64,000 bases of DNA from Telopea speciosissima (lineage: Eukaryota > Streptophyta > Magnoliopsida > Proteales > Proteaceae). The stretch lies in contig NC_057922.1 in the NCBI RefSeq assembly GCF_018873765.1, positions 13,281,563-13,345,562 on the forward strand, in the 5' to 3' direction. The notes under the pieces are model-generated. The model saw only the letters and a program-made list of their open reading frames with translations, was not told the DNA's origin and searched no databases. This document shows positions 33,647 to 45,169 of this stretch, piece after piece. A program made the position numbers and the translations under genes. Position 1 is the stretch's first letter. Each line of letters starts with the position of its first letter.

Positions 33647-34017
33647 TACTGATCCTTTTTGGTGGACTTCACTTGCTCTAAACAACTAAAATTTGGATCT
33701 ATCTTAAACTAAATCTTTTCAAGAAGTGCATTTCAAATAGAAGCAATGGAATTAGATAGCAATTGATGAGTTTTAGTTCCATTGACCCTAGAGCTCCCAA
33801 CAAAGCAATGGTTGAAATTATGGCCTGAACCCGACAAACCATCTTTGTTCTTCATTGAAATTGCTGGTTTTTGAGGTCAATGGCTTTGATGTTGTAAGAG
33901 CTTTAAGGTTCTATTTTTTTCTTGCACTAGTTATTCATTGAAACTGCTGGTTTATTTATTTTCCTTTGATACTTTGTTTGCAGCTTTATTATTTGAATTG
34001 TTTTATTCCCTTCCGAA

Positions 34018-36079
34018 ATGGAAAATAAATGTGATCTTGAGATGAATGATAGTGAAAGCGCCCAAAACTCAAAGAATAACCCTTCTGCAGAAGTTTCCAA
34101 GAGAAGGAAGATTTGGGATGAGTTTCTCGAACAGGATGATGAATTTCTCGAACAGGATGATGAGTTTCTCGAACCCCCTCTGGAAGAAAGGAAGATTGAT
34201 CCAGAGTTATTGCACGATGAGATCACAAGACTAGTTCTGAGGAATGGCTTGCCTTTAAGATTTGTTGAATACGATGAATTTAGGGATTTGATGTCTTATC
34301 TTTGCCCAGGTTTTGATCATATTGACATAAATACTCTAATGAAGGACGTGCAAAAGTTATATGATAAGGAGTGTGAGAAGATTAAGGATTTGTTAAAATC
34401 TTCTGTCGAGAGGGTTTCTTTGTCCACTGAGTTATGGACATCAATCACCTGTGAAGTCTACATGTCCTTTACTGCTCATTACATTGATAAGGATTGGGTT
34501 TTGCACAAGAAATTGTTGGGTTTTTGCATCGTGCCAGCTCCACATACAAATGAGGACATTTGTGATTGTATAACAAAAATGTTGGTGGATTGGGGCATTG
34601 AAAATAAATTGTTTTCCATTACTGTGGATAGTGCTGAATCAAATGATTTGTTTGTTGAATTACTGAAGAACAACTTGAATTTGAAGAATGCTCTTTTATG
34701 TAACGGTGAGCTTTTTCACAATCATTCTTGTGCGCATATATTGAACCTAATTGTGCAAGATACATTGAAGTGGATAGACAATTCTATACAATTGATTCGG
34801 GAAAGTGTAAAATATGTGGAGGGTTCTGAGGGGGGAAAGTCAAGGTTCTTCGAAAGTTGCAAGCAGATGGGAATTCCAACAGATACAGGGTTGCATCGAG
34901 ATGTGTCCACAAGGTGGATCTCAACTTATCATATGCTTGAATCCGCATTGTTTTATCAGAGAGCATTTCTCAACCTTCAGTTAATGGATAGCAATTACAA
35001 GGATTGTCCATCTACTGAGGAATGGTTAAAGATTGAGAAAATTGTTAAGTGTTTAAAGCCTTTCAATGATGTTGCCACTATGCTTTCTTGTTTGAAGTAT
35101 CCCACCTCAAATTTAAATTTTCTATATGCCTGGATGATCCACAAATATTTGTTGGATGAGATTTCATCCGAGGATTGTTTTATGAAGAAGGTTGCAGAAG
35201 ACATGAAGAAGAAGTATGATAAGTATTGGAGTGATAATAATCTGATTTTGGCCATTGCTATGGTCTTTGACCCTCGATACAAATTTAGTTTTGTTAAATG
35301 GGTTTTTAGTGAACTATCTGTCAACGGGTCAAAAGCGCATGAGATGTTCTCCCATGTTAAAAGCAACTTGTCTCGGTTTTTCCAAGAATATGAGAACATG
35401 GTAGATGTAGGAGGCCCTTCAAACAATGATGATGGTGCTGTTGGAGTTGAACCATATTGGGCGGTAATGGTTTGAGTTTTTTTATTTGTGACAAAAATTT
35501 TAGCTTATTATTAGGTCTTTTGGATTTTAGTTAACCGATTTTATTACTATTTTTTATTTTTTAGGATTTTCTCAGATATTTGAAGCAAGAGAACATTGAA
35601 AGAGGAACGACTTCCCTGCTGGATCAGTATCTGGAAGAACCATTGTCCCCATTGAGAGCAGAATTGGATGTTTTGGCCTTTTGGAAAGCAGCTCAGTATC
35701 GGTATCCTGAGCTGGCTCGGATGGCATGCGATATCTTGGCTGTTCCTTTTTCCACAGTTGTATCAGATTTGGCTTTTTGTGTGGATGGTAGGGTTATTGA
35801 TAAATGTCGAAGAAAACTACTAGTTTCAAATGCTGAGACTTTGATATGCCTTCGAAATTGGATGTTTGATATAGATTTTAGAGGTACTTTTTTTTGACAT
35901 CATAAATTTCAAAGTTGTGTTATTTTTCATGACTTGTAAATTCCTACTGTTTTATGTTTATATTTTTATAATTTGTCTCTTCCTATATAGCTGAACCTAT
36001 TGATGATGCTGAGGAGTTGGCTGATGCCCTAAGAGATGTGCTTACAACTAAAGAAGAAGAGAATGATGTTGATATCTAA
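34018..36079 (+). CDS. hAT-transposase-like protein (SLEEPER/RICESLEEPER type), probably domesticated
   Basis: Three coding exons: 34018-35463, 35565-35883, 35991-36079, giving 617 residues with clean GT/AG introns. A further 5' UTR intron and a possible 3' UTR intron (36093-36178) are predicted. Residues 34-52 contain a triple DEFLEQD/DEFLEPP repeat from an 18-bp tandem triplication. There is no BED zinc finger (no C2H2/C2HC pattern near the N-terminus). The RNase-H-fold blocks follow: LSTELW (135-140), ITVDSAESND (201-210), CAHILNLIVQDTL (238-250), VSTRW (296-300), MVFDPRYKF (416-424). The hAT C-terminal dimerisation domain spans about 510-583 (LDVLAFWK ... YPELARMACDILAVP.STVVSD ... LICLRNW). 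Active relatives have D in the first block (TDMW) and E in ASE. Here these are E138 and D550, while D204 is kept. Loss of the zinc finger and two catalytic changes, with an open frame and spliced UTRs, suggest a host-domesticated protein, function unknown. Confidence 0.8.
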
Positions 36080-36179
36080 TGGTTAGATACAGGTATTCTC
36101 CAAGTCTCAGTTACTATTCTCCAAAATCTCTAGAATTAATGTCTCATAGCTATAATTTTCGATGGTGTTGTTGTTCAGT

Positions 36180-37733
36180 GATTGTTTGGAGGAAATGAGG
36201 CATGTATCTTTAATATGACTCTGGGTGTTTCTCTTCCAGTTTGGTGGAGGTCCCGGAAGCTGTTTATTTTATTTATTTTTAATCAGATTTGCTGCTGTTT
36301 TAGAATAAGTAGTCATATGCTAAATATTAACTTAGATTGAATAGATTTGGATTATGTAGTTGAGTTGTGGAGGCAAATTGGTTTGAAATGGCTGGTTCAA
36401 CTATTCTACATGTTTAATAGAATCTGGACCTAGATTTCTGAGGGTGTATTTGGATGCAAGAGTTCTGTTGTTGCAAGATTATCGAAATTGCTGTGTCACT
36501 GCTTTGTCTGTGCCCATGCTCTTTGATGAATATCATATTCGACCATGACTCACCCCATTGGACTTTCTATGGCAAACTAGGAGCAAACTTCTAAAGTTTG
36601 ACAAGTTAAGCAATGGTTATACACCTTAGATGAGGGTCCTCAAGAAACCATTTTCTGGTTTAATGGACCAACCGGTTCCAATGTCATATAAAGATCTTTG
36701 GGGAAGTTGTCTCGTATGTATGTGAGCAGTTGCTGGGATTTGTTTACTTTAATTTCGCCTATTTGGTTGTCAGGGTATTTTTACAATCATTGTGTTTCTG
36801 AGTCTTGGTACTTAATTTCTAGGTTTGGGTTTTATTTAGTTGGTTGGGAATAGATTAATTATGGTTTTCTTATTTCAATTCGGATTTAAATTAGAGATGA
36901 ATACCTGGACATTCAAGGATATAAATCATTTTGAAACTCTATTTCCATGTTTGAAGTGAGCAGTCTGTTTATTTGCTACTGTTCTTAATGTGGAGCATGT
37001 GTCATAGAGATATGATATCAGCCTTCAACAGTTTGTACTTAATGCCCATAGTAAACCCAAGAAATTTGATAAAAAGAACCAGATTACCTTCTAAACCTCG
37101 AAAAGAATGTAAAAGAATGCATCTCGGAAATTTGATATGAAAGAAGAGATCCTTCTCATTTTACTACTATCCTTAATTGACATGTCTGTGTTTTGAATTC
37201 TCTGTAATACTTGGATCAACAGATCATTTTCTATTTCATTTTATACTAGAATAGCATCAACTTAATTGCTTTTAATTCAAATACTCTTTCAGTGTTTTTG
37301 ATTGCTTTGTTATTGTAACAGGTTCAACCTAGCTAGTGGGAGTGTTTGTAAAGGGGAAAAAAGAAGAAAACTGCTAGTCTTAGGCTTGCACTCCTCACTC
37401 ATCAAGAGATATGTCACTTTTCTCTTTTCATTATGCATGTATTTGATGTCTGGCAGAAATGAACTCATGAACCAGGCAGTGGGTTGTCGTACTCTATAAT
37501 TTAGTCTTAGGGATGCTCTATGCTTTATGCTTTTTATTTCATAGTTTGTGGGAAAAAGATTGCTTATTAATCATGAATATAAATTCACTTCTTATATCTT
37601 TTTTCAAGTCCTTTTGGCCTTCTTGTTTCATTAGTATGTTTTTTATGATCTTTTGGGGGCAAAGAATGCTCTCTGGTTGTGCGGATTCTACGTCCAAGAG
37701 GAGTGTGAAATTACCATACCATCCCCTGCGAAA
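36180..37733. other. 3' region of the hAT-like gene and intergenic DNA
   Basis: A possible 3' UTR exon begins at 36179 after a TTGTTCAG acceptor. Beyond it the sequence is AT-rich with no recognised gene. Short frames at 37302-37835 have no family signal. Confidence 0.35.
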
Positions 37734-38000
37734 TTAAAATTAGGGAAAATTTCTCGGACACCCCATGAAAATATCCAATATCTCAGAAATTTACCATACT
37801 TGATCAAAAGGGCACAGACTACCCTTATTTTATGAAGATATATGAACTTAGTCCACACCATTTTTGGGGTTAAGTAGCCATTAGTTTTATAATAATGGCA
37901 AAATTACGCTTACCACAGGTGAACTTCCCATAATACCCTTAAGGGTAAAACCCCAGAGAACAACCGTCCTCTCTTCATCGTCTTCCATGGTCTGGAAGAT

Positions 38001-38190
38001 TTGAGGAAGACTCCAAATCCGTTCTATGTGGAATCAAACAAGATGTCAGAAAATGGGTATAACTATGTGAGAACACCATCCCCTGCACCGGGTGTTGATG
38101 AATCACCTTTTATTACTTGGGGAGAGATCGAAGGGACACCATTGAGATTGGAAGCAGAAGACACTCCTATGGGTATTGGTCGTAGCTGTG
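38001..38190 (+). pseudogene. ESS2/DGCR14-like fragment, central part, sense to the plus strand
   Basis: The plus-strand frame reads KMSENGYNYVRTPSPAPGVD, then ESPFITWGEIEGTPLRLEAE, then DTPMGIG. TPSPAPGVDESPFITWGEIEGTP is the hallmark segment of ESS2 (DGCR14, PF09751), a spliceosome-associated protein. The similarity stops near 38190, where the sequence switches to an inverted piece of the same gene. Only a small part of the gene is present, so it is a captured, non-functional fragment. Confidence 0.75.
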
Positions 38191-38715
38191 AGTCCCTATA
38201 GCTGGGCTTCCACCACGATAGCTAGCACGAAGACTTTCATCCACAGAAGATGAAGATTTGGCATTTGCAATAGCATTCCTCACAAACTTCTGAGCAGCAG
38301 GAGAAAGCGTCCGAACACTTGGACTAGCACTTCCCCATCTCATAGTCACAGGCGAGGGCAGTGGTGGGATCTTTATCACCTCCAATTTGCTGACCGGCCC
38401 AGTTCCCCAGTTCCTCTAACAAAGAGGGACTGAAATGACCTCTCTACCCATGCCCAAACAGCCTACCCGGGTGGGATCCACCATCCCCTATTAGAGGAAC
38501 TGGGGAACTGGGCAGGTCAGCAAACTGGAGGTGATAATTTTCCGCAGTGGTGGCTTCTGAAACATTTTGGACCTCTCCCTCAGTTTACGAGCAGCTTCCC
38601 TTGACAAAGTGTAAGCCTTGACATCTCTTGATGGTGAGGTGAGGTCGAGAGTTTCGTCCTCTGTCTCAATCTCACCTCCGGCAGCGACCACGGCGGCGGC
38701 ACCACATCAGCCGTC
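38191..38715 (-). pseudogene. ESS2/DGCR14-like fragment, C-terminal part, inverted and split by a MITE
   Basis: On the minus strand the protein reads GGEIETEDETLDLTSPSRDV, KAYTLSREAARKLRERSKMF, QKPPL, is broken by the element at 38368-38544, then resumes PPLPSPVT, GSASPSVRTLSPAAQKFVRN and SSVDESLRASYRGGSPAIGT. In intact ESS2 proteins this region lies directly C-terminal to the piece at 38001-38190. The two captured pieces therefore adjoin in the parent but point tail-to-tail here. Confidence 0.75.
38368..38544. mobile_element. 177-bp Mu-like MITE with perfect 9-bp target duplication
   Basis: Flanked on both sides by CAGTGGTGG (38359-38367 and 38545-38553). Termini are GATCTTTATCACCTCCAATT and, inverted from the right, CGGAAAATTATCACCTCCAG. 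The arms continue with TTTGCTGACC.GCCCAGTTCC and CCAGTTCCTCTAA. Removing it and one duplication restores the ESS2 reading KPPLPSPV. Relatives in this window lie at about 1835, 29936, 42485, 52307 and 58598. Confidence 0.9.
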
Positions 38716-39252
38716 AGGGAAGAAGGGGGAAGGTTGATATCTTAGGGTTAAAATGGATATTTCAACTTTGGGGTTAAAATGGATATTTTATTTTGTTTTT
38801 TAAAATAACTAAGAAGGTAAAATCGACATTTTATCTTGGGGGTCACCCTTCTTAACGTCAGGGGGAAGTTTGCTATTTCGACCAAGTATGATAAGATTCT
38901 GAGATATTAGATATTTTTAGTGGGTGTCCGTGAAATTTTTCCTAAAAATTATATCCGGAGGCGTTTGAACATGCTCTCATTGACAGCCACGCTGGTACAG
39001 GTACTACACGACAAGACTGTGATGCCTATTTTTTGATTCAGTTTTCCGGTTTGTCGTGATATGACAATAGGTTAAAGTTTTACAAAAGTGATATTATTAC
39101 TATGTTTTGATATATTGTCACCAGCATGTAACAGTCTAACAACTCCTTCCCCCACTCCCTCTCCACCCCAGATTTTTATCATTTCAAGTGCAGTGCACTG
39201 TCCAGTACACCTACATGGTGCATCGGACGGGGCACCACACAAGAAGAGTGAT

Positions 39253-39341
39253 GGATTTTTATCTTCTCAAGTGTTGTGCATTATCGAATACGCCATGTAG
39301 ATGCATTGGACAATGCACCACACTTGAGACGATAAAAATCC
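39253..39341. repeat. 89-bp hairpin MITE
   Basis: GGATTTTTATCTTCTCAAGT pairs with the inverted right end GGATTTTTATCGTCTCAAGT, continuing through GTT/GGTGCATT, so the arms are about 40 bp. A degraded related copy, GATTTTTATCATTTCAAGTG, lies immediately upstream at 39171-39190. Confidence 0.65.
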
Positions 39342-39387
39342 TCCCCGCCTCCTCCCAAAAAACAAAAAAAAAAAAAAAAAGAAAAAA

Positions 39388-39560
39388 TTCCACATCGGCC
39401 AACAACAAAGGTGGTTTTGGGCTTTATAAGTGGGGTTGGGAAGTCCTCCTAGATGCATCTTTTGGAGTGCGGACCAGACCCATGGCAAAGTGGTTTTAGA
39501 GCCGACCAGGAGCATTGTGGGTATGTGGATTTGGGGCATTTATAGTATTGGCCTATGTAG
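39388..39560 (+). mobile_element. LTR-like relic with USE and TATA motifs
   Basis: TTCCACATCGG (39388-39398) followed 26 bases later by TTATAAG (39424-39430), then CTTTTGGAGTGCGGACCAGACCCATGG. This arrangement occurs in promoters of plant LTR elements and resembles the upstream element plus TATA of snRNA genes. No snRNA sequence follows. Boundaries were not found. Confidence 0.35.
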
Positions 39561-41220
39561 GGGTATGGGTCTCTTTCGTGAGGACACTAGGGATTGAGGC
39601 TAAGGAGATGTCATGATCTGGTGCCATTCTTTGGGGGTGTGGACAACATAGCTGGTTCGCATTCTTTTTCTTATGTATAAATATATTTAAAAAAAGAAAA
39701 CACTATTTGGGTGCATGTGATGCGCTGCTCCTATGCCTAGATACCGGGACAGACAAAATGACTACCACACCACCATGGAAAGACAAAAAAAAAAAGGAGA
39801 CAATATCACCCTGTCTCCATTTCAACCCTTTGATTTTACATATGCACCTTTGAATCTAGGACTCATAGTTCCTCTATTGTTAAATTCAGCATTCTAAAAA
39901 ATCACATTCAAAAGAAGTTAATAAAATTCTATTGAAAAATAATTTTAAAGCCAACAAATGCAGAACAAATTTAAATATGGACAACACATGTTATATCCAT
40001 CTAATCAGATTCAATTATGTTATACCTTGTCCAAGTGAAACCTAAATGTAGTTAACAAAAACGTGGCATCATGGTAGGAGTTAATAGAAGTTACTTGAAC
40101 GATGGATTCATCGAGGAGAGGGTGCAATTTTATGTAATATTGTAACTAATTGTCATCCTATTTAATAAGAGTCTATATGAATGAATGGGGGACTTTTGAA
40201 TTCTTAAAATTTCTATTAACTAGAACGAGATAGGCTTTCTCGTCCAAGCTAAATGTCCTATTCGTCTGTAAAGCCAAACTTTTCTATTTTCTCACTTGTT
40301 TTTTCTCTTTAATTTGATCTTTTTTCCTATTTTCTCTCCACCCATACGATGTGTATGTATCAGTTTTAACTCCAAAACTTGACTGATGAAACCCCTAAAA
40401 TTACCCATGTCATTGTTTAACTTTTGTTTGCGTTCGAAATTTTACCAATGATTTGGGTGTGATTTGTGAGGTACTTAATCACATGGCACGGTATCCCTTA
40501 AAGATGGATTTGGATTGAAGCCCTAAAAAGATTGGGGGTTTTTTTTTTTTTTTTGTGACATTTTTACCCCTAGTCTGTACCATTCCACCAATACGGGATC
40601 ATCAAGGTATAAGGATCAACAGTATTAGATACCTTGAACTAGGGGTGTGAATTGGCCGGTTCAGGCTGTATTAGTTTCAAAATGGTAATGGTGAATCTGA
40701 AACCAAAACAGTAAGGAAAGCTGTGGTTTCGGTTCAGTTTAATTTCGGGTTATTTTCAGTTTAATTTTGAATTCAATTCAGTTTGACATATTTATGTATG
40801 CAAATTATGAGGAAAAAACAAACTGTATTTAATAAGTTTCGGACTGAGTATCGGATTATATCGATTTGGTTTTGGTTTTGATCCGATTTTTTTCACCTGA
40901 TTTCGGATTTGGTTAAGTTTAAGGTATGCAACATCCCAGCCATAAGCCCATTCGCATAAATGTTGGCCCAAGCATTGGCATTGTACGTCAATCAATCTAG
41001 GGTGATTGGTGGTGCTGGTGGGTTTTTTGGTTTTTTTGGGGGGAATTGGGAGTTTTTATATATACCAGCTAAGAGATTCGAACTCGAACTCGAAACCTTC
41101 GGGTGAAACGGCTCTGCTGGTGGATCTTTCCTAGGCTACGATTTGCGGGCCGCACGCAGTACATCAACACGTGTCGACTTTCAATTCGCCCACAAAGCTT
41201 AAGGGAACTCCACTCTCCCC

Positions 41221-41622
41221 TATAAAACGACAGCAATAAACCCTACTTCTCGACCTCACGAGATTCACAAACTTCCTCTGAAACACAGAAAAGAGGGAGA
41301 TAGGAGGTATTAGGGTTAGGGTTTTAAAGTTTTAAGTTTCTTATGCTTTGTTTTCTCTCTTTTTGAATATCTGAGGTTTGTTGATTGAGAGTACAAGAGG
41401 AGGAACTCATTAATTGTCGGCTCCATTTCTGAGTCTGCAGCAGGTGCCCCATCTATGGCGTCCCGTCTGCCGCTTGGAGCCGAAACTAAATCGCCGGTGG
41501 AAGATTGCTTGAAACCCAATGTTGTTTCATGCCACAAGATCTGGCTACACAACGTCTCCTCTTTCTCTTCAACTTCTTTCCTAACAAATTTTTTTTATTT
41601 TATTCTTATTTCCAATTTGTAG
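41221..41622 (+). CDS. Possible gene start: TATA box, telo-box leader and 55-codon frame
   Basis: TATAAAA at 41221-41227 is followed by AAACCCTA and TTAGGGTTAGGGTTTT (41308-41325), the telo-box pattern common in promoters and leaders of translation-related plant genes. An ATG at 41455 opens MASRLPLGAETKSPVEDCLK and stops at 41620-41622. The last 15 residues are low complexity, so the coding part may end earlier at a splice site. No family was recognised. It could be the 5' end of a spliced gene, a short peptide gene or a non-coding transcript. A donor-like TGTTCAG|GTACC occurs at 42122. Confidence 0.3.
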
Positions 41623-41699
41623 GGTTTCTTGATTCGATCCATCTTTCATTTCATAACTCCCATTTCTAGGGTTTTCAAAAAGGGTGGGGGAATGATTCT

Positions 41700-44660
41700 A
41701 AAATTGTGCTTAATAGTTTTTGTATTTATTCGGGCGATTTGACCCAGCGAGTCTTACCGGGTAGCTATACTTGTGTGTGTTGTCAAATTGATTGGCCCTA
41801 ATTCAGACACGGGTGCTTCGTTAATCTATAATACTAAGTTACCTTTTGCATAGTGCCTAGAGTGAAATTCCAAAGCTGCTTACACGATTGGAGGGAGCTT
41901 TTACTATTTTCCGGTTTCCTTCGAATTTACAGCAGCTACATTTCCTTTTATTTAATTTTTTTGTAATTTATTAATGAATATTTCAATTTATTATTATTTT
42001 TTATTTTGATGTTGTTGTTCTAAGGGGGGCAACTTGTGCTATGGTTTGTTGAAGACTGACCAACTGATGTGTAGGATCTTATTGAGGGCTGATGTTCTGC
42101 AGTCTGATTCCGGTCTGTTCAGGTACCAATCCCAATTACTTAAACCACTTGTTCTTTTGGTTTTGATATTGATCTGATATTGATCTAGACCAATCAAATT
42201 GGGTAAATATGATCAAAAGTTGGATTTTGCTGGATCAAAAAGAACCTGCCCGGTTGTGTGCCGTGTGCAGTGCGTTTTCCCTACAACAAGACATAGGGGT
42301 GTGCGCAATAAGGTCTCGAGATCGAGTCTTAGCTGGTACCTTTAAAACCTTTTAAACAGGTTTTACCTTCAAATATTATGCCCAACCATTTAGCACCCTT
42401 CTTTCCATTTAACTAGGAACCTAATTTTTTTAGAACAAGAAGGAATACACAAATACCCATCCATGGAATAATGCAAGCCAATTGGGGAAAATTTACTTCT
42501 GCAGTTCTCTGCCCAGATGGGATCTGGGCAGAGTGTTCCTCCTTGTTAGCTGAACTGGCAGGACTGGGAACCGGAGGAGATAAAGATCTGCCAATGGGTT
42601 TCCTCGGGAGGCGAAATTATCCCTCTTACCGTTTAAAACCCTAATTTTACAAAGAAGACTGTGTAAGAGAAGAGAGAAATAACCACCACCATCTGTATAC
42701 ATTGACCCTACAAAATCTCAAAAGAATAAGAACCTTAATAAAGAGATCATATGACAAGTGATAGGATCATATTGATGATTCAATTAGGATTTCAGCCTAA
42801 GCGTTGGACTCAACTTACAGACGTCACATAAAAGGTTTGTGGGTTTGGAGTATAAAAACCTAGCCCATAAGACGACTTTAGAAAAAATTATTTAAATGTA
42901 AATTTGGTTGAATGAATGTTTCCTGGTCGTGCTGTGTGCTGCCTTGTGCCCAAACACATGGTCAGGTGAATTGAGCTCCATGCCCCCCCCCATTGGAAAG
43001 GTGGAATGTTCATGGGGTTAGAGTTAGTCCATTTTACATGCCTTTGTGTCTTGACGAAGTGCAGCATAGTGCTTCACTTATAGCTCGCTGGGCAACTTTG
43101 GCTGCATGTTCCTTCGTTTGGTGCGGCACTAAAGCGATTTCCTAAAGGCCTAGTAGGCCTAGAGGATGCCATTGTTGAGGTTGTGAAAACAATCTTTTTT
43201 TTGTAATGTGAGCACTATATGAAATCGGTATGTGCAAGATCAACAAAAACAAACAAAAGAAAAGAAAAAATAAACAATCACATAAGAGATTTACATGGTT
43301 TTGTAATACCGTCTACATCCACGGAATGATTTATTTTTCATTAAAAACAAGAAAAGAAAAATAGGAATGAAATTTTACAATTTGATATCCAAACCTAAGT
43401 CCCTTATACATCCTATATCTCTTTTTTTTTTCTCACTTGGACGTTCACTCACCTCTTTTTAATCATTTCATATTTTTTCTCGTGATGTTTCTACACCTCT
43501 ATCTTTGCATTTTATTTTTTTTTGCATGTTTTCTCCTTAGAAAGAAAACCCACTAATTCTCTATCCTCTAACTTGTTCGAGAATATTTGATTTTTTCTCT
43601 CCTTAGAGAAAGCCCATTCACTTTATTTGTTGAAGACTTCATTATCTTGAAAATTCCAAAACTTGAATCTTTTCATCACATTCAAATGGATGACTAAAAC
43701 TATACCATTGGACTAACCCATCAACCAGTCTAAATAAAAGCCAACCAAAGATCCCTACAGTCATGTCATGCTAAGCATATCTTCCATTCACAAATGAACG
43801 AATATTATATACCCAGTTTATTATATGGCCAATTTAGGCATCAATCTTTAGTAAATCCAAATATACAATGACTGAAATAGTAATTAAGGACCTCTTAGAT
43901 CCAGGACCAATAGCTATCACAAAAGAATGTTGTTACTTAAAGTAGACTGAATTCAGTTTCTGATTGAAATGGTGTAATGTGTTGGTTGCAGTCCCGATTT
44001 GCACCACCGTTCAAAATTCAGAGATGGAGAGTTGGATTAAGGGTTACACAGAACGGCAATACCAATTGAGCTTTCTTGAAACTATCAAGACCAGCTCAAT
44101 CGGTAAGGCTGAATTTATTTGTACCCTCAAGTGCAAATAAATGTTCTTTCGGCATGGAAAATGAAATATTTATTTCGTACAAAGAACACTAGGATTTGCT
44201 ACAGCTAATATTGTAGTAACATTAGCAGACCTCTTACCAAACTTGAACCTACAACAAAACCTGTGAAAATTTTGAAGAAAAAGATGAAGAAAGTAGTAGC
44301 AGAAGAGGAAAGATGGGACATTGATAAAATAAAAACCCAGAAATGAAATTGTCATAATTTCTCTTGTTTGGGTACAGTAAACGTTAAATTACATTTGTAC
44401 CCATCTTTTTTATCTAGTCAATGAAAAAATAAGGTTAAGAAAAGAATAATTTCACTTCACTCTTCACGGTGACATATAGAAGGATCCATAAAAAAAAGTG
44501 AGAAGAGAGATGGTCACCCAACCCGTTTACCTTTGGCAAAATATAAGCCAAAGGGGGAGAACAAAAGCTGATTGGTGTCAGTTCCTCAATAGGGCCCTAG
44601 GGGTTCACATCATTAATGATAAGGGACGAAGGAGAAACTGAAAGAGGAAATATATTGTGA
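41700..44660. other. Intergenic
   Basis: No supported gene. Contains the MITE at 42485-42599 and a copy of the dispersed repeat (GTGCTGTGTGCTGCCTTGTG) at about 42932. Confidence 0.35.
42485..42599. mobile_element. Short Mu-like MITE relative
   Basis: Left GGGAAAATTTACTTCTGCAG and right GGAGGAGATAAAGATC match the family ends (GGAAAATTATC / GATAAAGATC). Internally deleted relative to the 177-bp copy. Confidence 0.45.
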
Positions 44661-44664
44661 CATT

Positions 44665-45045
44665 GTGGATCCGGCTCCTTGGACACCCAAGGAGTGCCCA
44701 GGGGGCATCCTACGACTAGGCTGTATTCCACACATTTTGATGCATGTCAATCAATTGTTGGAATGTTTGTGGTACAATTCAACCATGAATCCGGCTCCTC
44801 TCTAGGGAACCCAACTCTCAGGGAGTGCTCAGGGGGCATCCAACAGTTGGGCTATGCAGCCCACATCCCAGGGGAGCCTAGTCAGCCATCGAATGTGTGT
44901 GGCACAATCCAATAGCTGGATGTCCCCTTAGGTAGTCCTTGGGCACTAGGGTCTATGGAGAGGAGCTCGATCCCCCAACCATTGGATGCCTCCTTGGCAC
45001 TCCCTGGGCATTGGTTTCCCTAGAGAGGAGCTCGATGCGTATATT
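44665..45045. repeat. Composite of GGATCCGGCTCC repeats
   Basis: Three consecutive segments each begin with or end in GGCTCC / GAGAGGAGCTCGAT and carry CAGGGGGCATCC and GTTGG(A/G) phrases. Largest cluster of this family in the window. Confidence 0.5.
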
Positions 45046-45169
45046 GTGCAAGAACGTATTAGCGTTTTTCCCATTGAGATAAATGTTAATTATCTTTACT
45101 CAATTGTTTTCTTTTAGTAAATATAGAATTGATGAACTCAAATTCACACCAATCAATCGGAGATTGCCA

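Larger units (their letters stand above)
37743..38942. mobile_element. Pack-MULE carrying ESS2/DGCR14 gene fragments
   Basis: The left end GGGAAAATTTCTCGGACACC and the right end read inverted, GGAAAAATTTCACGGACACC, begin terminal inverted repeats that continue through ATATC.AATATCTCAGAA....ATCATACTTG. Flanking 9-bp near-duplicates are TTAAAATTA (37734-37742) and TAAAAATTA (38943-38951), 8/9. This is a Mutator-like signature. The 1,200-bp element has no transposase. Its interior is made of pieces of a host splicing-factor gene, in two orientations, plus a nested MITE. Confidence 0.8.
38952..41215. other. Repeat-derived intergenic DNA
   Basis: No gene. Contains the foldback at 39253-39341 and LTR-like material at 39388-39560. 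A copy of the TGCGCTGC dispersed repeat lies at 39712-39775. A single AGGGGTGTGAATTGGCCGG end lies near 40643. A tRNA-like GTTCGAATC B-box (minus strand) sits near 41070. Confidence 0.4.

Noticed and set aside
34479-35426. Minus-strand frames inside the hAT-like gene
   Set aside because: Antisense shadows of the coding exon without start context or homology.
39388-39430. snRNA gene promoter (USE plus TATA)
   Set aside because: Motifs and spacing are suggestive, but no U-snRNA sequence follows and the downstream text looks like an LTR.
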